NCBI GenBank assembly: GCA_947577185.1
Contig: CANPUE010000011.1
Location: 1 to 64,000, forward strand
Origin: an uncultured Lachnospiraceae bacterium
GTDB taxonomy: Bacteria; Bacillota; Clostridia; Lachnospirales; Lachnospiraceae
Reading direction: 5' to 3'
Length of the DNA stretch: 64,000 bases
In this document: in pieces, positions 60,295 through 64,000 of the stretch
Layout: each line of letters starts with the position of its first letter
How positions within the stretch are numbered: the first letter of the stretch is position 1
Position numbers and translations under genes: made by a program
Notes under the pieces: generated by a model
Database searches by the model: none
What the model was told of the DNA's origin: nothing
The model's input: only the letters and a program-made list of their open reading frames with translations

Positions 60295-62428
60295 ACTGAG
60301 TTTCCGCAATATGAAGCGTTCCCTCAGGGATTATCTGGTCTATGCGCTGACGATGACGGTGGTGACGGCGCTCATATATGCTTTTAGCAGTCTGATTTTC
60401 CAGAATGAACTGACAGGCTGCTATGAATTAGAAGGCCTGATGGAGATCATGATCGTGTTTGCCACCTTTTTTATTGTGTTGATTGTGGCCTGGCTGATCA
60501 ATTACATGGTCCGTTTCATGCTCGAAAAGCGCAGTACGGAATTTGGCATTTACCTTCTTCTGGGCATGAAAAAGAAGAAGATCGCCAGACTGTATATGCG
60601 GGAAAACATGCTGCTTGGCGCTGCGGCTTTTCTGACGGGCCTGGCGCTTGGGGTACTCTTACAACAGGTGCTGATGGCGGTGATGTTTTCCATGGTTCGG
60701 ATGGAATTTCACTTAAACATCCGTTTTCATCCGGGAACGATCGGGATGACCACGTTATGTTATGGGGGCTGTTACCTTCTGGCATTGTTCCGCAGTAAAA
60801 AGAAATTTCGGAAGATGAACATACAGGGGCTGATGAACATCCGACGCCAGAATGAGGAGATCAGAGAGAAATTCGAGGAGGCCAAACAGCTTCTCCTGCC
60901 CGCATCGCTGTTGTTTCTGCTGTTGTTCTGGTTCTGGTTCGGCAGACTCTCGAGTACCGGGGAGGTCATGCTTTTTCTGATCGGTCTGGTGCTTACGATT
61001 TACCTGTTTTATATGGGAATTTCCGCCTGGATCATCTGCTATGTGCGCCGCCGGGGGAGGGGAATCTACCGGGGGCAGAATCTGTTTTTGCTGCGCCAGT
61101 TCGCTTCTAAGGTGCGTACCATGCAGTTTACTATGGGAACTTTGACCAGCCTGTTTACGCTGGCGCTTATGGGGGCTTCCATCGCCCTGATGTTTGGCGA
61201 ATATGAGAATACGGTGCTGGACGGGAAATTTCCCTTTGACGTACAGTTCTACAGCGATGAGATAACGGCGGATTTTGCACGGGAAAAAAGTGTGGTGGAA
61301 GAGAGCGTCCCGGTGCAGGAGTGGTATCAGTATCATATTTATACAGATAAAGACAATCAGGTGAATACCTGGATGCTGACGCATTTTGACAACTGGGGGA
61401 CGATGTACCAAAGACAGGATGGATCGCCGGATGAAGAAAAGATAAGCGCCATGCTGGAAACCGAAATGATTTATTATCCCTGCGATACTTATATGGGGCT
61501 GTCTGATTACAACCATTTGCGTGCGATGCTGGGCTATGAGCAGATAGATCTTTCGCAGGACGAATATCTCGTACATGTGAAAGAACGGCTGGCGGATCAG
61601 ACACAATCGATCGGGGAGACGCTTAGGATCAGGGGGACGGCAGGCGGTGCAGCGGCCGGAACGGGTTTGCAGCATAAGGACACGCCGCAGGAGGAAACGG
61701 CACAGATGCTGCGCTGCGGCGGCATTTATTCGGAACCATTTTCTCAGGACGGACACAATGGCGCGGACTTAATCGTGGTGGTTCCCGATGCGCTTCTTGC
61801 GGGGATGGAACCCTATTATACGGAACTTGTGGGAAAGTTTGATGGGACACCGGCCCCTGATCTGCAGGTGCGGCTGGAACGTCTGGACAAAGAAGATGAA
61901 GCGGATTTTTATGAAAATTATGAGGACTTCCTGGGAGATTTTCGGAGTGGTTCGGACAATATCATTGTCTTTGCGGAACCCTGTCTTGTGAGAGAGAATC
62001 TGATCCCGCAGGCCAAATATATGCTTGCAGCACTGATCGTGCCGCTGTTTTATATCGGACTGGTGTATGTGTGCGTGGCGGTGACGGTGCTCAGTGTGCA
62101 GCTTTTGAGCGATTCTGCGAAATACAGGTTCCGCTATGAGGTCCTTGGAAAGCTTGGCCTTGGCAGAGATGAGATTGGCCGACTGATCCAGAAGCAGCTT
62201 GCCATATGGTATCTGTGCCCGGCGCTGCTCGCCGCGCTGATCAGTGGAAAAATGATCCTCTTTGCCGGTGAGAGGTTCATACTTATGACGGGAGTGCCTG
62301 TCCCCGGAGGCGTATTTTTCCTGAAAAGCTTCCTGTTGTTTCTGGGGATCTATTTTGTGTATTTTGCGGTGACGGATGTCTCGTTCCAAAGAAATATTTT
62401 TAAAGGGCAAGGCGGAGAACGACTGTGA
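60284..62428 (+). CDS. BceB-like ABC permease
   Basis: A 714-aa permease with ten predicted membrane segments. The N-terminus MLTKLSFRNMKRSLRDYLVY is the BceB hallmark. A ~220-residue extracellular domain (about 310-560) lies between segments 7 and 8 and would bind peptide antibiotics or undecaprenyl-lipid complexes. AGGAGG lies 11 bases before the ATG; a GTG four codons upstream overlaps the ribosome site. It works with the upstream ATPase, kinase and regulator, conferring self-induced resistance in the family. Confidence 0.92.
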   Translation: MLTKLSFRNMKRSLRDYLVYALTMTVVTALIYAFSSLIFQNELTGCYELEGLMEIMIVFATFFIVLIVAWLINYMVRFMLEKRSTEFGIYLLLGMKKKKIARLYMRENMLLGAAAFLTGLALGVLLQQVLMAVMFSMVRMEFHLNIRFHPGTIGMTTLCYGGCYLLALFRSKKKFRKMNIQGLMNIRRQNEEIREKFEEAKQLLLPASLLFLLLFWFWFGRLSSTGEVMLFLIGLVLTIYLFYMGISAWIICYVRRRGRGIYRGQNLFLLRQFASKVRTMQFTMGTLTSLFTLALMGASIALMFGEYENTVLDGKFPFDVQFYSDEITADFAREKSVVEESVPVQEWYQYHIYTDKDNQVNTWMLTHFDNWGTMYQRQDGSPDEEKISAMLETEMIYYPCDTYMGLSDYNHLRAMLGYEQIDLSQDEYLVHVKERLADQTQSIGETLRIRGTAGGAAAGTGLQHKDTPQEETAQMLRCGGIYSEPFSQDGHNGADLIVVVPDALLAGMEPYYTELVGKFDGTPAPDLQVRLERLDKEDEADFYENYEDFLGDFRSGSDNIIVFAEPCLVRENLIPQAKYMLAALIVPLFYIGLVYVCVAVTVLSVQLLSDSAKYRFRYEVLGKLGLGRDEIGRLIQKQLAIWYLCPALLAALISGKMILFAGERFILMTGVPVPGGVFFLKSFLLFLGIYFVYFAVTDVSFQRNIFKGQGGERL

Positions 62429-62432
62429 TGGC

Positions 62433-62461
62433 TTGTGTTTAAAATGCGTTTGGGGTATACT
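62433..62461 (+). promoter_or_regulatory. Promoter of the LRR-protein gene
   Basis: TTGTGT and TATACT are 17 bases apart, starting just after the permease stop codon, ~35 bases before the next start. Confidence 0.65.
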
Positions 62462-62495
62462 GATCATAAAAACACAGATAAGGATTCATGACAAG

Positions 62496-63440
62496 ATGAC
62501 GCGGACAGGAGAAACGGGAAAGTTAAAAGGGAAAGAGATCGAAGTTACGACCGAATACGGCCTGATCAGGTATGCCGTACGGGACAGCGATGTTGTGCTG
62601 ACTGAGTACAGAGGCAGAGACCTCCGGCTTGTCATCCCGGAAACGGTCATGGAGAAACCTGTCACGGTGATCGGGAAAAAGGCATTTCTTGGGGCCAAAG
62701 GGCTGCGGGAGCTGGCTTTGCCGCGGCAGCTTGGAGAAATTCAGGAATGGGCGTTTGCATCCTGCAGCAATCTGGAGATCCTGTCGATTCCTGCAAAGAA
62801 GCTCATTGCAGGGCAGGGAATCTTAAAAGACTGTTTTCATCTGCAGCAGATTGTGCCCTGTTTTGCAGAGTCTGACATAGGGGCAGACATTCCATTCCTT
62901 CTGGCGGCGGCTATGAACATGCTGGAGGCTTTTTACCTGTTTGATCCGCAGACGGCAGGCAGTACGGGCTGGCTGGAGCAATGGGATGCGCGGATGCGCT
63001 CACTGCTTGAACAGGGGGATGCGGAAGGATTTTCCAAAATGCTTTTGTGCGGGGAGGAAGACTACGGCAGCAGGGAGAACAATATTGACTACTATATGGA
63101 GCAGAAGAGACGCTTCAAAGTGCGGCTTTCCATGCTGCGGCTGATGCATGATGCCGGACTGGCCCCTTCTGTAAGAGAAGAGCTGACGGCCTATCTGACG
63201 GCGCACACAAAAGGGAAGGACACGGAGGAAACGTGGAAAGTCGTTTTGGAGGAACACGGAGACGACAGACAATATTACGCGTTCCTGCTTGACCATGACT
63301 GCATTAACAGTGAAAATTTTGACGACGTCCTGGCGGATCTGGGGGATCGGCATACGGAGATGAAGGCGTTTTTGATGAACAGCAGGCGGATGGAAAAAGG
63401 GTGCGAAGATGCCTTTGCCGGTCTGGCGTTTGACCTGTAG
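62496..63440 (+). CDS. BspA-type leucine-rich repeat (LRR_5) protein
   Basis: A 314-aa protein. Residues ~15-100 hold short LRR_5 units (VIPETVMEKPVTVIGKKAFL, LRELALPRQLGEIQEWAFAS, CSNLEILSIPA). The remaining ~200 residues are helical and unannotated (EFYLFDPQ-like region, then MRSLLEQGDAEGFSKMLLCG). There is no signal peptide, so it is probably cytoplasmic, unlike surface BspA proteins. I use the ATG of MTRTGETGK because the promoter lies inside the longer frame. The ribosome site is weak. A protein-interaction role is inferred. Confidence 0.72.
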   Translation: MTRTGETGKLKGKEIEVTTEYGLIRYAVRDSDVVLTEYRGRDLRLVIPETVMEKPVTVIGKKAFLGAKGLRELALPRQLGEIQEWAFASCSNLEILSIPAKKLIAGQGILKDCFHLQQIVPCFAESDIGADIPFLLAAAMNMLEAFYLFDPQTAGSTGWLEQWDARMRSLLEQGDAEGFSKMLLCGEEDYGSRENNIDYYMEQKRRFKVRLSMLRLMHDAGLAPSVREELTAYLTAHTKGKDTEETWKVVLEEHGDDRQYYAFLLDHDCINSENFDDVLADLGDRHTEMKAFLMNSRRMEKGCEDAFAGLAFDL

Positions 63441-63469
63441 GAAACCGGAGAAAGGAAGTGTGAAAGTGT

Positions 63470-64000
63470 ATGAAGGCCAATTCCATGTGTATGTCCTGTA
63501 TCTTGTCAAAGCAGGAAAAAGAGATCAGGCAGTTTTCCGGGGAAGCGGAAAAGTCCGAGTATCTGCATCAGGTGCTGGGAATCTTATATGAGTACGGGCA
63601 GACGGAATCGACACCGCAGATCGCGGAACGGCTCGACAGATTATTTGAGACGTTTTGGGGGAGCGCGAAAGACTATACATTACAAAAACGGCAATACAAT
63701 GAACTGCTTCTGAGTCTGGAACGGCAGATCGACGATCAGATCAGAAGATCAGAGGATGTTATCAGGGAAAGTATCAAATACGTCTGTGCCGCCAACTATA
63801 TCGATTTTTCCGCTGTGGAAAATGTCAACGAAGATACGTTTGGCATGTTGTTGGAAAAAGCGGGGAAGGAGAGGGTCGATGAGGCGGAGTACGGCAGGTT
63901 CCTTACAGATCTGGGACAGGCAAAGAGGCTGGCTTATCTGACGGATAACTGCGGAGAGATTGTGCTGGACAAACTGCTCATCCGGTATATAAAAGAGAGA
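63470..64000 (+). CDS. DUF89 / ARMT1-like damage-control phosphatase, N-terminal part
   Basis: The first 177 codons are inside the window and the gene runs past its end. The opening MCMSCILSKQEKEIRQFSG has the conserved CxxC and the segment YVCAANYIDFSAVENVNEDT. The conserved LTDNCGEIVLDKLLIRY, containing the D-N motif of the DUF89 active site, is present at its end. The family comprises metal-dependent phosphatases acting on damaged sugar phosphates. AAAGGAAG lies ~11 bases before the ATG. It follows the LRR gene by 30 bases, probably in one operon. Confidence 0.85.
   Translation, partial: MKANSMCMSCILSKQEKEIRQFSGEAEKSEYLHQVLGILYEYGQTESTPQIAERLDRLFETFWGSAKDYTLQKRQYNELLLSLERQIDDQIRRSEDVIRESIKYVCAANYIDFSAVENVNEDTFGMLLEKAGKERVDEAEYGRFLTDLGQAKRLAYLTDNCGEIVLDKLLIRYIKER

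Overview
The window looks like chromosome of a gut Clostridia bacterium, most likely family Lachnospiraceae. The signs are its base composition, AGGAGG-type ribosome sites, a CIRCE-groESL operon, a bifunctional Rsh protein, Bce-type ABC/two-component modules, a YesL-type protein beside a sugar ABC system, and a galacto-N-biose/lacto-N-biose phosphorylase (GH112) operon. No rRNA, tRNA, CRISPR array, transposase gene or complete mobile element was seen. The first ~1 kb is different: a GC-rich C-terminal gene tail is followed by AT-rich, partly decayed reading frames, which looks like the scar or edge of an acquired element.

Region by region. 1-13.8 kb is accessory: a TetR regulator next to ilvBN with a shared palindrome; a MerR regulator; a methyltransferase and a Nudix hydrolase; an Rpn-type nuclease; a BlaI/BlaR1 beta-lactam sensing pair whose operators also sit in front of an unrecognised membrane-anchored protein; two small enzymes, a TetR remnant, and two copies of a 71-bp palindromic intergenic repeat. 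13.8-33.4 kb is a host-glycan island. It carries sialic acid catabolism (YhcH/NanQ-like, NanK-like ROK kinase, NanE, NanA, a GDSL esterase, an RpiR regulator, an ABC importer, NagB, NagA), then an AraC regulator and a second importer with a 55-residue membrane protein, GH112 phosphorylase and NahK-type kinase. Together these genes would take sialic acid to fructose-6-P and phosphorolyse mucin or milk disaccharides. Extracellular sialidases and the uridylyltransferase/epimerase steps are not in the window.

33.4-46 kb holds an AraC/MATE pair, an Eis-like acetyltransferase, dCMP deaminase, a C_GCAxxG_C_C-GGDEF-EAL fusion, a response regulator with a kinase that has no membrane segment, two ATPases flanking one FtsX-like permease, and a degenerate GGDEF protein. 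46-48 kb is an unrecognised three-gene cassette of one-TM proteins, two of them with N-terminal zinc ribbons. 48-54 kb is housekeeping: groES-groEL, rsh and an MBL hydrolase. 54-64 kb carries a TraX-family protein, a VWA/MoxR pair, a complete BceRSAB-like module, a BspA-type LRR protein and the start of a DUF89 protein.

Regulatory DNA is unusually readable. It includes BlaI operators at three sites, 11-bp phased direct repeats upstream of one ABC permease with a related TGTAA pair upstream of the other ABC operon, RpiR-like palindromes at the nanE promoter, a TetR palindrome before ilvB, and hairpins directly after both solute-binding-protein genes.
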